Positions 26,304 to 36,097 of a stretch of DNA of 64,000 bases are shown piece after piece; the first letter of the stretch is position 1; each line of letters starts with the position of its first letter. The position numbers and the translations under genes were made by a program. The stretch is taken from the NCBI RefSeq assembly GCF_002295065.1, contig NZ_NSGG01000004.1, positions 310,001-374,000 of the forward strand, in the 5' to 3' direction. This stretch comes from Mesorhizobium sp. WSM3859. Lineage in GTDB: Bacteria > Pseudomonadota > Alphaproteobacteria > Rhizobiales > Rhizobiaceae. A model generated the notes under the pieces. That model saw only the letters and a list, made by a program, of their open reading frames with translations. It made no database searches and was not told the origin of the DNA.

Positions 26304-26615
26304 GGCGGCAGAATAGACCGGGCCAAGAGCCGATGTCGAGGCAAACGCGGGCCCGATTTCCCCGCTGATTCCGCGGTGTTTCTCCCTGCCAAGCAGCCCA
26401 GCGAGGACACGCCGGCGACCGCCGCGGCGCATCCCCGCGACAATCTGCCCTTGTGCCTTCACCCCGCTGGACAAAAACGGGCCGCACGCATAAACCGAAA
26501 ATCCAAATGCCGGAGGAATTCGCTAGCCTGTTCGCCATGCGCTGTCGGGCAGGTGCGATTGAGCGGGGACAAGGCTCGGCCTCCGGTTAGGAAGAGGCGA
26601 AAGGATCAGGCACCC
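26304..26615. other. Intergenic region between cupin gene and petA
   Basis: About 310 bp without a supported gene. It must hold the promoters of the cupin gene and of petABC. I see no clear operator, palindrome or RNA gene in it. An AT-rich patch with AAACCGAAAATCCAAATG near 26493-26513 is the likeliest location of the pet promoter. Confidence 0.4.
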
Positions 26616-27176
26616 GTGAGCGCAACCGACATCCACGATCCCAACCGTCGCGATTTTCTCTACGTAGCCACCGGCATGGCCGCCGTTGTCGGCGCCGGAG
26701 CCGTCGCGTGGCCGTTCATCGACCAGATGCGCCCGGACGCCTCGACGCTGGCTCTCGCTTCGGTCGAGGTCGATGTCTCCTCCCTGCAGCCCGGTTCTTC
26801 GCTGATCGTCAAGTGGCGCGGCAAGCCGGTGGTGGTGCGCAACCGCACCGAAAAGGAAATGAAGGACGGCGAAGCCGTCAATCTCGCCGATCTCAAGGAC
26901 CCGATCGCGCGCAACGCCAACCTGCCTTCCGACGCGCCGGCGACCGACGCCAACCGGACCACGCCCGGCAAGGAAGCCTGGATGGTGATGGTGCAGGTCT
27001 GCACCCATCTCGGCTGCATCCCGCTCGGCCAGGAAGGCGATTTCGGCGGCTGGTTCTGCCCGTGCCATGGTTCGCAATACGACACCGCCGGCCGCATCCG
27101 CAAAGGTCCGGCGCCGGAGAACATGGCGATCCCGGTATTCAAGTTCATTTCCGATACCAAGATCCTTATCGGTTGA
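26616..27176 (+). CDS. petA: Ubiquinol-cytochrome c reductase Rieske iron-sulfur subunit
   Basis: The [2Fe-2S] subunit of cytochrome bc1; takes an electron from ubiquinol and hands it to cytochrome c1. The 186-residue protein has a Tat-like start ([19 protein letters not shown]) serving as membrane anchor and the two cluster boxes CTHLGC (~129) and CPCHGS (~149) with paired Cys/His ligands. It starts at GTG with AAAGGATCAGG upstream. First gene of petABC; only 16 bp separates it from petB. Confidence 0.97.
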   Translation: MSATDIHDPNRRDFLYVATGMAAVVGAGAVAWPFIDQMRPDASTLALASVEVDVSSLQPGSSLIVKWRGKPVVVRNRTEKEMKDGEAVNLADLKDPIARNANLPSDAPATDANRTTPGKEAWMVMVQVCTHLGCIPLGQEGDFGGWFCPCHGSQYDTAGRIRKGPAPENMAIPVFKFISDTKILIG

Positions 27177-27192
27177 GGCAGGGGACATTTCG

Positions 27193-28533
27193 ATGAGCGA
27201 GGGACACTCGACCTATACGCCCAAGACCGGTATCGAGCGCTGGTTCGACGCGCGCATGCCGCTGCCGCGGCTGATCTATGACAGCTTCGTCGCCTATCCG
27301 GTGCCGCGCAACCTCAACTACATGTGGACGTTCGGCGGCATCCTGTCGATCATGCTGGCCTCGCAGATCCTGACCGGAATCGTGCTGGCCATGCACTACA
27401 CGTCCGACACCAATCTCGCCTTCGATTCGGTCGAGAAGATCATGCGCGACGTGAATTCGGGATGGCTGTTGCGCTATCTCCATTCCAATGGCGCCTCGTT
27501 CTTCTTCGTCGCCGTCTACATCCACATCTTCCGCGGCCTGTTCTACGGCTCCTACAAGGCGCCGCGCGAGCTCTTGTGGATCCTCGGCTGCATCATCTAC
27601 CTCCTGATGATGGCCACCGGCTTCATGGGCTATGTGCTGCCCTGGGGGCAGATGAGCTTCTGGGGCGCCACGGTCATCACCGGCTTCTTCAGCGCCATCC
27701 CGCTGGTCGGCAACTGGATCCAGCAGCTGCTGCTCGGCGGCTTCGCAGTCGACGATCCGACGCTGAACCGCTTCTTCGCGCTGCATTACCTTTTGCCGTT
27801 CATGATCGCCGGCGTCGTGGTGCTGCACATCTGGGCGCTGCATGTCGTGGGCCAATCGAACCCGACAGGCATCGAGGTCAAGTCGAAGACCGACACCGTC
27901 GCCTTCACGCCCTATGCGACCATCAAGGACGCGTTCGGCATGATCGTGTTCCTGTTCTTCTTCGCCTATTTCGTCTTCTATCTGCCGAACTATCTCGGCC
28001 ACCCCGACAACTACACGGTCGCCAACCCGCTGAAGACGCCGGCCCATATCGTTCCGGAATGGTACTTCCTGCCGTTCTACGCGATCCTGCGTGCCATCAC
28101 CTTCAACATCGGCCCGATCAACTCCAAGCTCGGCGGCGTGCTGTGCATGTTCGGCGCCATCGCCATGCTGTTCCTGGTGCCGTGGCTCGACACCTCCAAG
28201 GTGCGCTCGGCGGTCTACCGTCCGTGGTACAAGCTGTTCTTCTGGCTGTTCGTGGCCGACGCCGTCCTGCTCGGATGGCTGGGCTCGCAGCCGGCCGAAG
28301 GCGGCGGTCTGTTGACCCTCCTGATCGGTGAGTTCACGGGCAACTACGTTGGCTACGCTCAAGCGGCGACGCTGTTCTACTTCGCCTTCTTCCTGGTCAT
28401 CATGCCGGTGCTCGGCCTGATCGAGACGCCTCGCAGGCTGCCGAACTCGATCACCGAGGCGGTGCTGGAAAAGAACAAGGGCGGCAGCGGACATCCGGCA
28501 GGCGCCACCGCCGCGCCGGAAACCAAGGGCTGA
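27193..28533 (+). CDS. petB: Cytochrome b of the bc1 complex
   Basis: Membrane core of complex III with the two b haems and the quinone sites. The 446-residue product covers both the N-terminal (haem-binding) and C-terminal halves. Signatures include [20 protein letters not shown], the [10 protein letters not shown] loop and the Qo-site [13 protein letters not shown]. The C-terminal extension (~50 residues) is normal for alphaproteobacteria. It is followed closely by petC in the same operon. Confidence 0.97.
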   Translation: MSEGHSTYTPKTGIERWFDARMPLPRLIYDSFVAYPVPRNLNYMWTFGGILSIMLASQILTGIVLAMHYTSDTNLAFDSVEKIMRDVNSGWLLRYLHSNGASFFFVAVYIHIFRGLFYGSYKAPRELLWILGCIIYLLMMATGFMGYVLPWGQMSFWGATVITGFFSAIPLVGNWIQQLLLGGFAVDDPTLNRFFALHYLLPFMIAGVVVLHIWALHVVGQSNPTGIEVKSKTDTVAFTPYATIKDAFGMIVFLFFFAYFVFYLPNYLGHPDNYTVANPLKTPAHIVPEWYFLPFYAILRAITFNIGPINSKLGGVLCMFGAIAMLFLVPWLDTSKVRSAVYRPWYKLFFWLFVADAVLLGWLGSQPAEGGGLLTLLIGEFTGNYVGYAQAATLFYFAFFLVIMPVLGLIETPRRLPNSITEAVLEKNKGGSGHPAGATAAPETKG

Positions 28534-28554
28534 GAATCTGAGGGGATTTTGGGT

Positions 28555-29412
28555 ATGAAAAAGATTCTCACCTCGCTGGCGCTGCTCGGCCTGGTGGTCG
28601 CGGGTACCGCTGCCATCGCCGCCGAAGAGGAACACAACCCGGCCGCGCCGACGCATTTCCCGATCAATGAACCGAAGGAAATGAGCTGGAGCTTCGCCGG
28701 TCCGTTCGGCACCTATGACAAGGCGCAGCTGCAGCGCGGCCTCAAGGTCTACAAGGAAGTCTGCTCGGCCTGCCACTCGATGAACCTGGTGGCCTTCCGC
28801 ACGCTGGAAGGGCTCGGCTATTCGGAAGCGCAGATCAAGACGCTGGCCGCCGGCTACACCATCCATGACGGACCTAACGACGCCGGCGACATGTTCGACC
28901 GTCCCGGCAAGCCGTCGGATCATTTCCCGGCGCCGTTCCCGAACGAGCAGGCAGCGGCTTCCGCCAATGGCGGCGCAGCCCCGCCGGACATGTCGCTGCT
29001 CGCCAAGGCGCGCGGCGTCGAGCGCGGCTTCCCGCGCTTCATCTTCGATATCTTCACCCAGTACGCCCAGGGCGGCCCGGATTACATCCACTCGCTGCTC
29101 ACCGGCTACGACCAGACGCCGCCGGCCGGCATGGTGATCCCGGAAGGCACGCACTACAACCCGTACTTCCTGTCCGGCGTGTCCTTGAAGATGCCGAAGC
29201 CGCTTTCGGACGGCCAGGTGACCTATGATGACGGCGCGCCGCAGACCGTCGACCAGTATGCCCGTGACGTATCGGCTTTCCTGATGTTTGCCGCCGAGCC
29301 GCATCTCGAGGACCGCAAGAAGACGGGCTTCCGCGTCATGGTTTTCCTGCTGCTCTTCGGCGCGCTGGTCTACATGACCAAGCGCAGGGTGTGGGCCGAC
29401 GTCGCGCACTGA
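28555..29412 (+). CDS. petC: Cytochrome c1 of the bc1 complex
   Basis: Haem c subunit of complex III that passes electrons to soluble or membrane cytochrome c. The 285-residue precursor has a signal peptide (cleavage near AAIAA), the haem motif CSACHS (~66), the axial Met region in NPYFLSGVSLKMPKPL (~205), and a C-terminal anchor (VMVFLLLFGALVYM) ending in basic residues. The start at 28555 (MKKILTS) is preferred to a TTG six bases earlier. A strong terminator follows. Confidence 0.97.
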   Translation: MKKILTSLALLGLVVAGTAAIAAEEEHNPAAPTHFPINEPKEMSWSFAGPFGTYDKAQLQRGLKVYKEVCSACHSMNLVAFRTLEGLGYSEAQIKTLAAGYTIHDGPNDAGDMFDRPGKPSDHFPAPFPNEQAAASANGGAAPPDMSLLAKARGVERGFPRFIFDIFTQYAQGGPDYIHSLLTGYDQTPPAGMVIPEGTHYNPYFLSGVSLKMPKPLSDGQVTYDDGAPQTVDQYARDVSAFLMFAAEPHLEDRKKTGFRVMVFLLLFGALVYMTKRRVWADVAH

Positions 29413-29437
29413 ACCGCGGCCAAATCGCGAAGCTTCA

Positions 29438-29463
29438 AAGGGCGCCGCGCAGGCGCCCTTTTT
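29438..29463 (+). terminator. Intrinsic terminator of petABC
   Basis: A perfect nine-base stem AAGGGCGCC / GGCGCCCTT with a five-base loop, followed by TTTTTG. It lies 25 bp after the petC stop. Confidence 0.9.
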
Positions 29464-29552
29464 GCATTTCGGGATCGCGTTGATCCGGCCATGTCACATG
29501 GCCGTCATCGCGCGCGGCGATCCTGCCTTGCCCTCATCAAAGGATCGCACCC

Positions 29553-30248
29553 ATGAAAAGATACGCATCGCTCGCGGCCGGTTTCCTGCTGCTCATCACT
29601 GGATACACCGCCCATGCCGACGAGGCTCAGCCTTTCGTCACCAACAAGGACATCGACCTGACGATGATCCTGCCGCCGCCGCCCGCCAACGATTCGGCAG
29701 AGACCAAGGCCGAGCTCGGCGAGGTGCTGACCCTGCAGGTGACGCGCACGCCGGAAATGGAAAAGCGCGCGATTGCCGATGCTGAGGAGAATGTCTGGCG
29801 CTTCGCCGACGTCATGGGACCGAAATTCAACAAGGAGACGCTGCCGAAGTTCAGCGCCTTCTTCGATCGCGTGGTGGCAACCGAAGGCGCGGTCGTCGAC
29901 CCGGCCAAGGATGTCTGGAAGCGTCCGCGGCCGCATCAGCTCAGCGAGCTGGTCAAGCCGGTCGTCAAGCTGTCGAAATCCGGTTCCTGGCCGTCGGGCC
30001 ATGCGACGGTCGGCACGATGATGGGCATCATCCTGTCCGACATGGTTCCGGAAAAGCGCGCCGAGATCATGGCCCGCGCCGCCGAATATGCCCATAACCG
30101 CGTGGTCGGCGGCATCCACTATCCGTCCGACATCGAGATGGGCAAAATTTCGGGCAGCGTGATTGCCGCGGTCCTGCTCAGCCGCCCCGATTTCAAGGCC
30201 GAGTTCGAAGTGGCGCGCTCCGAGCTGCGTTCGGACCTCGGCATGTAG
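29553..30248 (+). CDS. Class A non-specific acid phosphatase (PAP2 fold)
   Basis: Periplasmic phosphatase that removes phosphate from organic monoesters. The 231-residue precursor has a signal peptide (ending THAAD-like near TAHADE), then the bacterial class A signature KRPRP (~123), the PSGHAT block (~147) and the HNRVVGGIHYPSDIE block (~176) holding the catalytic His and the Asp. Length and motifs fit PhoN/PhoC-type enzymes. It is a single gene between two terminators. Confidence 0.92.
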   Translation: MKRYASLAAGFLLLITGYTAHADEAQPFVTNKDIDLTMILPPPPANDSAETKAELGEVLTLQVTRTPEMEKRAIADAEENVWRFADVMGPKFNKETLPKFSAFFDRVVATEGAVVDPAKDVWKRPRPHQLSELVKPVVKLSKSGSWPSGHATVGTMMGIILSDMVPEKRAEIMARAAEYAHNRVVGGIHYPSDIEMGKISGSVIAAVLLSRPDFKAEFEVARSELRSDLGM

Positions 30249-30272
30249 TTGCAACGTAAGCGCCTGCTTTTC

Positions 30273-30299
30273 AAAGGGCGCCTTCGCGGGCGCCCTTTT
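30273..30299 (+). terminator. Intrinsic terminator of the acid phosphatase gene
   Basis: A perfect ten-base stem AAAGGGCGCC / GGCGCCCTTT with loop TTCGCG, ending in TTTTC, 25 bp after the stop. Confidence 0.9.
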
Positions 30300-30436
30300 C
30301 GTTATGGCCGAGGTCAGTCGGCATCGATGCTTTGCCGGATGTGCTTGTCTCTGGCGCCACATCGCGGTAGCCCTTGTCGGTCGCGTCGGGCAGCAATGGC
30401 CGACGCGACCGACAGCCGGACACGCGGAAAGCCTCG

Positions 30437-30982
30437 ATGAAATCCTCCCTCGAAGACACGCTGCTTGCGGCCATCCGCACCATTCCGGATTACCCCAAGC
30501 CCGGCATATTGTTTCGCGACATCACCACGCTGCTTGGCGATGCCCGCGCCTTCCGCCGCGCCATCGATGAGTTGGTGCATCCCTATGCCGGGCTGAAGAT
30601 CGACAAGATCGCCGGCATCGAGGCGCGCGGCTTCATCCTCGGCGGTGCCGTGGCGCACCAGCTTTCGGCCGGCTTCGTGCCGATCCGCAAGAAGGGCAAG
30701 CTGCCCTACGAAACGGTGCGGGTGGCATACAGCCTCGAATACGGCTTGGACGAGATGGAGATGCATAAGGACGGCGTCTCCCCCGGCGAGAAGGTGATCG
30801 TGGTCGACGACCTGATCGCCACCGGCGGCACCGCGGAAGCAGCGGTCAGGCTGCTCAGGCAGATCGGCGCCGACATCGTCGCCGCCTGCTTCGTCATCGA
30901 CCTGCCGGACCTCGGCGGCCGCAAGAAGCTGGAAGCGCTCGGCGTGCCGGTCAGGACGCTGGTCGGGTTCGAGGGGCAATAG
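30437..30982 (+). CDS. apt: Adenine phosphoribosyltransferase
   Basis: Salvages adenine to AMP using PRPP. The 181-residue protein has the family motifs [20 protein letters not shown] near the N-terminus, [14 protein letters not shown], and the PRPP loop [19 protein letters not shown] chose the ATG at 30437 as the start of the conserved domain; the frame is open upstream. It lies at the end of the petABC-phosphatase segment, with a tandem heptamer repeat directly after its stop. Confidence 0.96.
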   Translation: MKSSLEDTLLAAIRTIPDYPKPGILFRDITTLLGDARAFRRAIDELVHPYAGLKIDKIAGIEARGFILGGAVAHQLSAGFVPIRKKGKLPYETVRVAYSLEYGLDEMEMHKDGVSPGEKVIVVDDLIATGGTAEAAVRLLRQIGADIVAACFVIDLPDLGGRKKLEALGVPVRTLVGFEGQ

Positions 30983-31034
30983 TGAATAGTGAATAGTGAA
31001 TAGTGAATAGTGAATAGTGAATAGTGAATAGTGA
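30979..31034. repeat. Tandem heptamer repeat (GAATAGT)n
   Basis: About seven head-to-tail copies of GAATAGT begin at the apt stop codon. The complementary sequence CACTATTCA appears at about 31102-31115, so the two can fold into a stem across the short gap between apt and the convergent MaoC gene. It contains stop codons in the apt frame. Confidence 0.9.
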
Positions 31035-31111
31035 AGGTAGGTGTTCGAGTGCGAATCTATGCGGTTTCGCTACCCACCACCCACCACCCACTACCCACTA
31101 TTCACCATTCA

Positions 31112-31582
31112 CTATTCAATCTTCACCAGCACGGCGCTGTCGAATTCTATGACCTTGTCGCCAGTCGAATCGAACCCTTCGGAGCGCAGCGTGAGCAGGT
31201 TCCAGCCGGGACGTCCGGTAAGCGGCCGGTGCGCCTGCGCGGTGCGCGTGAAGGTCACCGTCTCGCCGGCATAGACCGGCTTCAGCCATTTGAGGTTACG
31301 GAAGCCGGGCGAGGGGCCGAATTCGGGTTGCGGGCCGGGGCCGGTCCAGCGCACGCCCTCGGTCTCCATGCGCTTTTCGAGGTTGTATTTCATCCAGGTG
31401 GCGGCGGTGTGCCAGCCGGAAGCGCAAAGCCCGCCGAGCACGCTCTTCTTCGCCCCCTCTTCGTCGACATGGAAGACCTGCGGATCGTATTTTCTGGCAA
31501 ACGCCTTGATCTCGTCGGCTTCGAATTTGTGCGAGCCCAGCGTGACGGTTTCGCCGATCAGGAAGTATTCGTCGAGCGTCAT
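31112..31582 (-). CDS. MaoC-like dehydratase (second of a pair)
   Basis: A 156-residue single hot-dog domain of the MaoC (R-specific enoyl-CoA hydratase) superfamily. The hydratase motif region reads ARKYDPQVFHVDEEGA (~31), with Asp and His at the catalytic spacing, and GGLCASGWHTAATWMK follows. It overlaps the preceding paralog by four bases, so both are co-translated and may form a heteromeric hydratase. Substrate unknown; short or branched acyl-CoA is the family expectation. Confidence 0.85.
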   Translation of the reverse strand: MTLDEYFLIGETVTLGSHKFEADEIKAFARKYDPQVFHVDEEGAKKSVLGGLCASGWHTAATWMKYNLEKRMETEGVRWTGPGPQPEFGPSPGFRNLKWLKPVYAGETVTFTRTAQAHRPLTGRPGWNLLTLRSEGFDSTGDKVIEFDSAVLVKIE

Positions 31583-32049
31583 GATCGGCCTTGTGCGGCA
31601 TCACGCGCGAGGAACATACCTGTGTTCTCCAGCTCGAAGACGCTCTCGCCGCGCTGGTTGAAGAGCTCGCTGCGCATGGTGATCAAGCCGAGCTGAGGCC
31701 TCGATTTGGACTGGCGCTTGGAAAGTATGGTCACCTTGCCGGTCAGCCGGTCGCCGGCCAGAACCGGCTTTTTCCATTTCACATGCTCGATACCGGGCGA
31801 CCCTTGAGAGGTGGAATCGAGCAGGAATGCGTCGCACAGCATGCGCATGAACATCGCGCAGGTGTGCCAGCCCGAAGCCGAAAGCCCGCCGAGGATGCTC
31901 GCCTTGCCGGCTTCCTCGTCGAGATGCATCGGCTGCGGGTCGAACTCCGAGGCGAATTCGATTATCTCGGCCGCACTCACGTCCTTGCTGCCGAGATCGA
32001 GCGAGGCGCCCTCCGCGAAATCCTCATAGGCCCAAGTCTTTCCGGTCAT
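31579..32049 (-). CDS. MaoC-like dehydratase (first of a pair)
   Basis: A 156-residue paralog of the next gene: ASEFDPQPMHLDEEAG (~33) holds the Asp/His pair and GGLSASGWHTCAMFMRM follows. Equal lengths and the ATGA overlap point to a duplication followed by pairing. No acyl-CoA or mobilising genes are adjacent, so the pathway cannot be named. Confidence 0.85.
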   Translation of the reverse strand: MTGKTWAYEDFAEGASLDLGSKDVSAAEIIEFASEFDPQPMHLDEEAGKASILGGLSASGWHTCAMFMRMLCDAFLLDSTSQGSPGIEHVKWKKPVLAGDRLTGKVTILSKRQSKSRPQLGLITMRSELFNQRGESVFELENTGMFLARDAAQGRS

Positions 32050-32163
32050 GCTGGCAATCCGGTTGACGAATGCGTGATCCCCAAATCGGGCATTCCCGGA
32101 TGAAGGTCCAAGGCAATTTGGTCAAGTGATTTCTGGTAAGCCAATGGTCGCCGGCCGACGCTG

Positions 32164-33138
32164 TCAAAGCCAGCCGCGGCGGCGGAAATACCAGAAGGGC
32201 AGGATGGCCGAGACCACCATCAGGCCGATGGCGAAGGGGTAGCCGAACTCCCATTTGAGCTCGGGGATGATGTCGAAATTCATGCCGTAGATCGAGGCGA
32301 CCAGCGTCGGCGGCAGGAAGATGACGGCGGCGACCGAGAAGATCTTGATGATGGCGTTCTGTTCGATCGAGATCATGCCGAGCGTGGCGTCGAGCAGGAA
32401 GGAGATCTTCTGCGACAGGAAGGTGGCATGGTCGGCGAGGGAGAGCACGTCGCGCGACAGGGTCTTGATACGGGCGCGCACATCCTTGCTCATCTTGGTC
32501 TGGCCCGCGACGTGGGCGAGGAAGCCGGCGAGGCGCTGCAACGAGATCAGGCTGTCGCGAACGGAAGAAGCGAGGTCCTCCTTGCGGCCGATGCCTTTCA
32601 GCAATTCCTGGAAATCGCGGTTGCGTTTGGAGGCCTTGGTCGAGCGCGCCTCGAAGATATCGCGCGAGATCGCTTCGACGTCGCGGCCAGCCCGCTCGAG
32701 GATGTCGGCCAGGCGGTCGACGATCGCTTCCAGCAAGCCGATCAGGATGGTGTCGCCGCTGGTGCAGCCGGTCGCCACCTTCTCGGCGCGCAGCGGGAAG
32801 GTCTTGAAGGCCTTCGGTTCGTGGTAGCGGATGGTGATCAGCCGGTTGCCGGCAAGCGCGAAGGTCACCGGCGACATGAGGGGATCGTCGGCCTCGGTCT
32901 GCGCCGGCAGCACGGCGGTCATGAAGTAGCCGCCGTCCTCGATGTAGAGGCGGCTCGAAATCTCGATCTCCTCCATCTCCTCGCGGGTCGGGATTGCTAT
33001 GCCCAACCAGCTCTCGATGCGCGCCTCTTCCTCCTTGGTCGGGTTGAAGAGGTCGGCCCAGACGACCCTGTCGCCATCGGCCGCAAGATCCTCGGTGAGG
33101 CGCAGGCGGTCATTGTCCACGACGAAGGTTTTTATCAT
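32164..33138 (-). CDS. corA: CorA-family magnesium/divalent cation channel
   Basis: Inner-membrane pentameric channel for Mg2+ (or Co2+/Ni2+). The 324-residue protein has the long cytoplasmic N-domain, a coiled-coil-prone stalk helix, and two C-terminal membrane helices with the signature YGMNFD (~290) between them, ending in a basic tail WYFRRRGWL. The ATG at 33138 begins the conserved MIKTFVVDN; the frame is open farther upstream. It lies 19 bp after ychF on the same strand. Confidence 0.92.
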   Translation of the reverse strand: MIKTFVVDNDRLRLTEDLAADGDRVVWADLFNPTKEEEARIESWLGIAIPTREEMEEIEISSRLYIEDGGYFMTAVLPAQTEADDPLMSPVTFALAGNRLITIRYHEPKAFKTFPLRAEKVATGCTSGDTILIGLLEAIVDRLADILERAGRDVEAISRDIFEARSTKASKRNRDFQELLKGIGRKEDLASSVRDSLISLQRLAGFLAHVAGQTKMSKDVRARIKTLSRDVLSLADHATFLSQKISFLLDATLGMISIEQNAIIKIFSVAAVIFLPPTLVASIYGMNFDIIPELKWEFGYPFAIGLMVVSAILPFWYFRRRGWL

Positions 33139-33157
33139 CGCCGGGTCTCCCTGGAGA

Positions 33158-34261
33158 TCAGGTGTTGAACTTGAACAGCATGATGTCGCCGTCCTGGACG
33201 ACATATTCCTTGCCTTCGTCGCGCGCCTTGCCGGCTTCCTTGGCGGCCACTTCACCGCCCAGCGTGACGAAGTCGTTGTAGGAGATGGTCTGGGCGCGGA
33301 TGAAGCCGCGCTCGAAGTCGGTGTGGATGACGCCGGCGGCTTGCGGGGCCTTATCGCCCTTGTGGATGGTCCAGGCGCGCGTTTCCTTCGGCCCGACGGT
33401 GAAATAGGTGATGAGGTGCAACAGCTCGTAGCCGGCGCGGATCACCTTGTTGAGGCCCGGCTCGTCGAGGCCGATCGAGGCAAGGAACTCCATTTCCTCC
33501 TCGTCGGAAAGCTGGGCGACTTCCGCCTCGATCGCCGCCGAAATCACCACCGTGCCGGCGCCCTGCGCGGCCGCCATCTTCTCCACCGCCCTGGTGTGTT
33601 CGTTGCCGGTGGCGGCGTCCGCCTCGGCGACGTTGCAGACATAGAGAACGGGATGCGAGGTGAGCAGGTTCAGCCCCTGCAGGATGCGCAGATCCTCCGG
33701 CGCGATGCCGTTGAGCAGGAAGCGCGTCGGCTTGCCGGCCTGCAGCAATTCGAGCGACGCCTCCATCATCGGCAGGACAGCCATGGCTTCCTTGTCCTTG
33801 CCTGCGGCGCGCTTGCGGATCTGGGCGATGCGGCGCTCGAGGCTTTCGAGGTCGGCAAGCATCAGCTCGGTCTCGACCGTCTCGGCGTCGGCGACCGGAT
33901 CGATGCGGCCTTCGACATGGGTGATGTCGTCATCCTCGAAGCAGCGCAGCACGTGCACGATGGCGTCGACCTCGCGGATGTTGGCGAGGAACTGGTTGCC
34001 CAGCCCTTCGCCCTTGGAGGCGCCGCGCACCAGGCCGGCGATATCGACAAAGGAGATGCGGGTCGGGATGATCTCCTTCGACTTGCCGATCGCCGCGATC
34101 TTCTGCAGGCGCGGATCCGGCACCGCCACCTCGCCGGTGTTTGGCTCGATGGTGCAGAAGGGATAGTTGGCGGCCTGCGCGGCCGCCGTCCTGGTCAACG
34201 CGTTGAACAGCGTCGACTTGCCGACGTTGGGCAAGCCAACGATGCCACATTTGAAACCCAT
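33158..34261 (-). CDS. ychF: Redox-regulated ATPase/GTPase YchF
   Basis: Obg-like ATPase linked to ribosomes and stress responses. The 367-residue protein has the P-loop GLPNVGKST (~10), switch FVDIAGLVRGASKGEGLGNQ (~67), the NVAEAD motif in place of a normal NKxD (typical for ATP-preferring YchF) and the C-terminal TGS-like domain with FERGFIRA. Complete length. It is followed by corA and preceded, in the same direction, by pth and rplY. Confidence 0.96.
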   Translation of the reverse strand: MGFKCGIVGLPNVGKSTLFNALTRTAAAQAANYPFCTIEPNTGEVAVPDPRLQKIAAIGKSKEIIPTRISFVDIAGLVRGASKGEGLGNQFLANIREVDAIVHVLRCFEDDDITHVEGRIDPVADAETVETELMLADLESLERRIAQIRKRAAGKDKEAMAVLPMMEASLELLQAGKPTRFLLNGIAPEDLRILQGLNLLTSHPVLYVCNVAEADAATGNEHTRAVEKMAAAQGAGTVVISAAIEAEVAQLSDEEEMEFLASIGLDEPGLNKVIRAGYELLHLITYFTVGPKETRAWTIHKGDKAPQAAGVIHTDFERGFIRAQTISYNDFVTLGGEVAAKEAGKARDEGKEYVVQDGDIMLFKFNT

Positions 34262-34353
34262 GTTCGTCCAGTCCTGTCGGAATTCGATTTTGGTGAGGGC
34301 TATGGGCGAAACGGCGGACGATCGTCAAGCCCCGAGCATCGTTCCTTCGACGC

Positions 34354-35076
34354 TCACTCCTTGCCGAACAGCTTCTTCAGCATGGCGGCCATCGGGCCGC
34401 TCTCGGGAATTTTTGCCGCCGGCTGCTGCGGGCGCGCCTGGCGGACGTGGCTTTGCTGCTTCGGCGGTTTGGGCGGCGGGCGGTCGTCATCGCCGGTCGG
34501 CACGAGTTTTTCACGCAAGGCGAGCGTGACGCGGTTCATGAACGAGTTGTCGTCGCCTTTGGCGAGCAGCGCGGCGTCGTCGGCGATCGCGTCCAGCAGG
34601 ACATCCAGCCATTCGCGGTCCGCCTTGGCGAAATCGCCAAGCACATGGCCGTGCACCATCTCCTTGACGCCGGGATGGCCGACGCCGATGCGCACCCGGC
34701 GATAGGCGTTGCCGACATGCTGGTCGAGCGAGCGGATGCCGTTATGACCGCCGGAACCGCCGCCTACCTTGACCCGGAGCTTGCCGGCGGCGAGATCGAT
34801 CTCGTCGTAGAAGACAGTGAGCGCGGACGGCTCGAGCTTGTAGAAGCGCAGCGCTTCGCCGACCGACTGTCCGGACAGGTTCATGAAGGTCTGCGGCTTG
34901 ATCAGCAGGATCTTCTCGCCGCCGAGCGTGCCTTCTGAAATCAGGCCCTGGAATTTCCGCGACCAGGGCGAAAAGGAATGGCGGCGGGCAATCGCGTCCG
35001 CCGCCATGAAGCCGACATTGTGCCGGTTGTTTTCGTATTTCGCGCCCGGATTGCCGAGGCCTGCAAAGACAAGCAT
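34354..35076 (-). CDS. pth: Peptidyl-tRNA hydrolase
   Basis: Recycles tRNAs by cleaving peptidyl-tRNA released by stalled ribosomes. The N-terminal 190 residues carry all family motifs: [20 protein letters not shown] with Asn and catalytic His, [19 protein letters not shown], and [12 protein letters not shown]. The product is 240 residues because of a Pro/Gln/Lys-rich extension of about 45 residues ([14 protein letters not shown]) that is common in rhizobia. The ATG has GGAGG six bases upstream. It lies 24 bp after rplY. Confidence 0.96.
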   Translation of the reverse strand: MLVFAGLGNPGAKYENNRHNVGFMAADAIARRHSFSPWSRKFQGLISEGTLGGEKILLIKPQTFMNLSGQSVGEALRFYKLEPSALTVFYDEIDLAAGKLRVKVGGGSGGHNGIRSLDQHVGNAYRRVRIGVGHPGVKEMVHGHVLGDFAKADREWLDVLLDAIADDAALLAKGDDNSFMNRVTLALREKLVPTGDDDRPPPKPPKQQSHVRQARPQQPAAKIPESGPMAAMLKKLFGKE

Positions 35077-35100
35077 CGCCGCCTCCGGGTGCAGAAGTGA

Positions 35101-35745
35101 TTATTTCTCTTCGGCCGCGGGGGCCGCAGGTTCGGCCGCAGCCACCTCGGTGGTGGCTTCTGCCTCCGGCTTCATCGCCGACGAGCCGGCAACGGTCGCG
35201 ATGGTGAAGTCGCGATCGGAGATGACCGGCTTGACGCCGGTCGGCAGCTTGACCGCCGAGATGTGGATCGAGTCGCCGATGTCGGTGCCGGTGAGATCGA
35301 CGGTGATGAATTCCGGGATCGCGTTGGCCGGGCAGTGGAACTCGACTTCGTGACGAACGATGTTGAGCACGCCGCCGCGCTTGATGCCGGGCGACTTGTC
35401 CTCATTGATGAAGTGGACAGGCACGTCGACGTTGACCTCGGTGTCCTTGCCGATGCGCAGGAAGTCGACATGGACAGGGAAATCCTTGACCGGGTCGAGC
35501 TGGAAATCCTTCGGCAGGACCTGGATCTTCTTGCCGTCGACATCGATCGTGGCGATCGTGGTCAGGAACCCGCCGCCGTGGATCTTGTAGAAGAGTTCCT
35601 TGTAGTTCAGCGCAATTGCCAGGGGAGGCTGCTTGTCGCCGTAAATAACTGCAGGCACTTTGCCGTTGCGACGAACTGCACGGGCGGACCCCTTACCGAC
35701 CTGTTCGCGCGCTTCGGCCTTGAGCTCATAAGAATCGTGGCTCAT
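35101..35745 (-). CDS. rplY: Ribosomal protein bL25 (Ctc-type, long form)
   Basis: Binds 5S rRNA in the large ribosomal subunit. The 214-residue product has the L25 N-terminal domain ([20 protein letters not shown]) and the extra C-terminal TL5/Ctc domain, ending in an Ala/Glu-rich tail. The ribosome site AAAGGAAATGCC precedes the ATG. The rplY-pth-ychF order is a common translation cluster in alphaproteobacteria. Confidence 0.95.
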   Translation of the reverse strand: MSHDSYELKAEAREQVGKGSARAVRRNGKVPAVIYGDKQPPLAIALNYKELFYKIHGGGFLTTIATIDVDGKKIQVLPKDFQLDPVKDFPVHVDFLRIGKDTEVNVDVPVHFINEDKSPGIKRGGVLNIVRHEVEFHCPANAIPEFITVDLTGTDIGDSIHISAVKLPTGVKPVISDRDFTIATVAGSSAMKPEAEATTEVAAAEPAAPAAEEK

Positions 35746-36097
35746 GGCATTTCCTTTCGCGTGTTATGGAGCGCTTGCGGCAAGCACGAGGCCAACCGTA
35801 AACGTCGAAAGCCGTCGCGGCCTTGCACGATCTGTCCGATGCGTTTGGCGATCCAAATGCGTCTGGGAATCATGCGAGGCCTGGCCGGCCTTCCTCCGCG
35901 TTGCCTCCAAGGGTGTCTACGCGGGTGGCGGCTCTATAGCGGAAGGCGGACGACGGCGCAAGCGGTTGGACTGGAAGGCTTGCAGGGGTGTTTTCCAGCG
36001 CTGACAAGCATAAACCGGAAATCCCATTTGCGACAAATGTAGGATCGGGTGGTCCTCAGTCGTCCTGCGGGGTGTAACCAGACCCGATGGGACCACT
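35746..36097. other. Divergent intergenic region between rplY and GST gene
   Basis: About 350 bp without a supported gene. It should contain the rplY promoter to the left and the GST promoter to the right. I see no tRNA, palindromic operator or terminator in it. Confidence 0.4.

Noticed and set aside
27166..29409. A 747-codon open frame on the - strand
   Set aside because: Antisense to petB and petC; low complexity and no recognisable domain.
30979..31034. Possible CRISPR array
   Set aside because: The repeats are 7 bp, head to tail, without spacers, and no cas genes are present.
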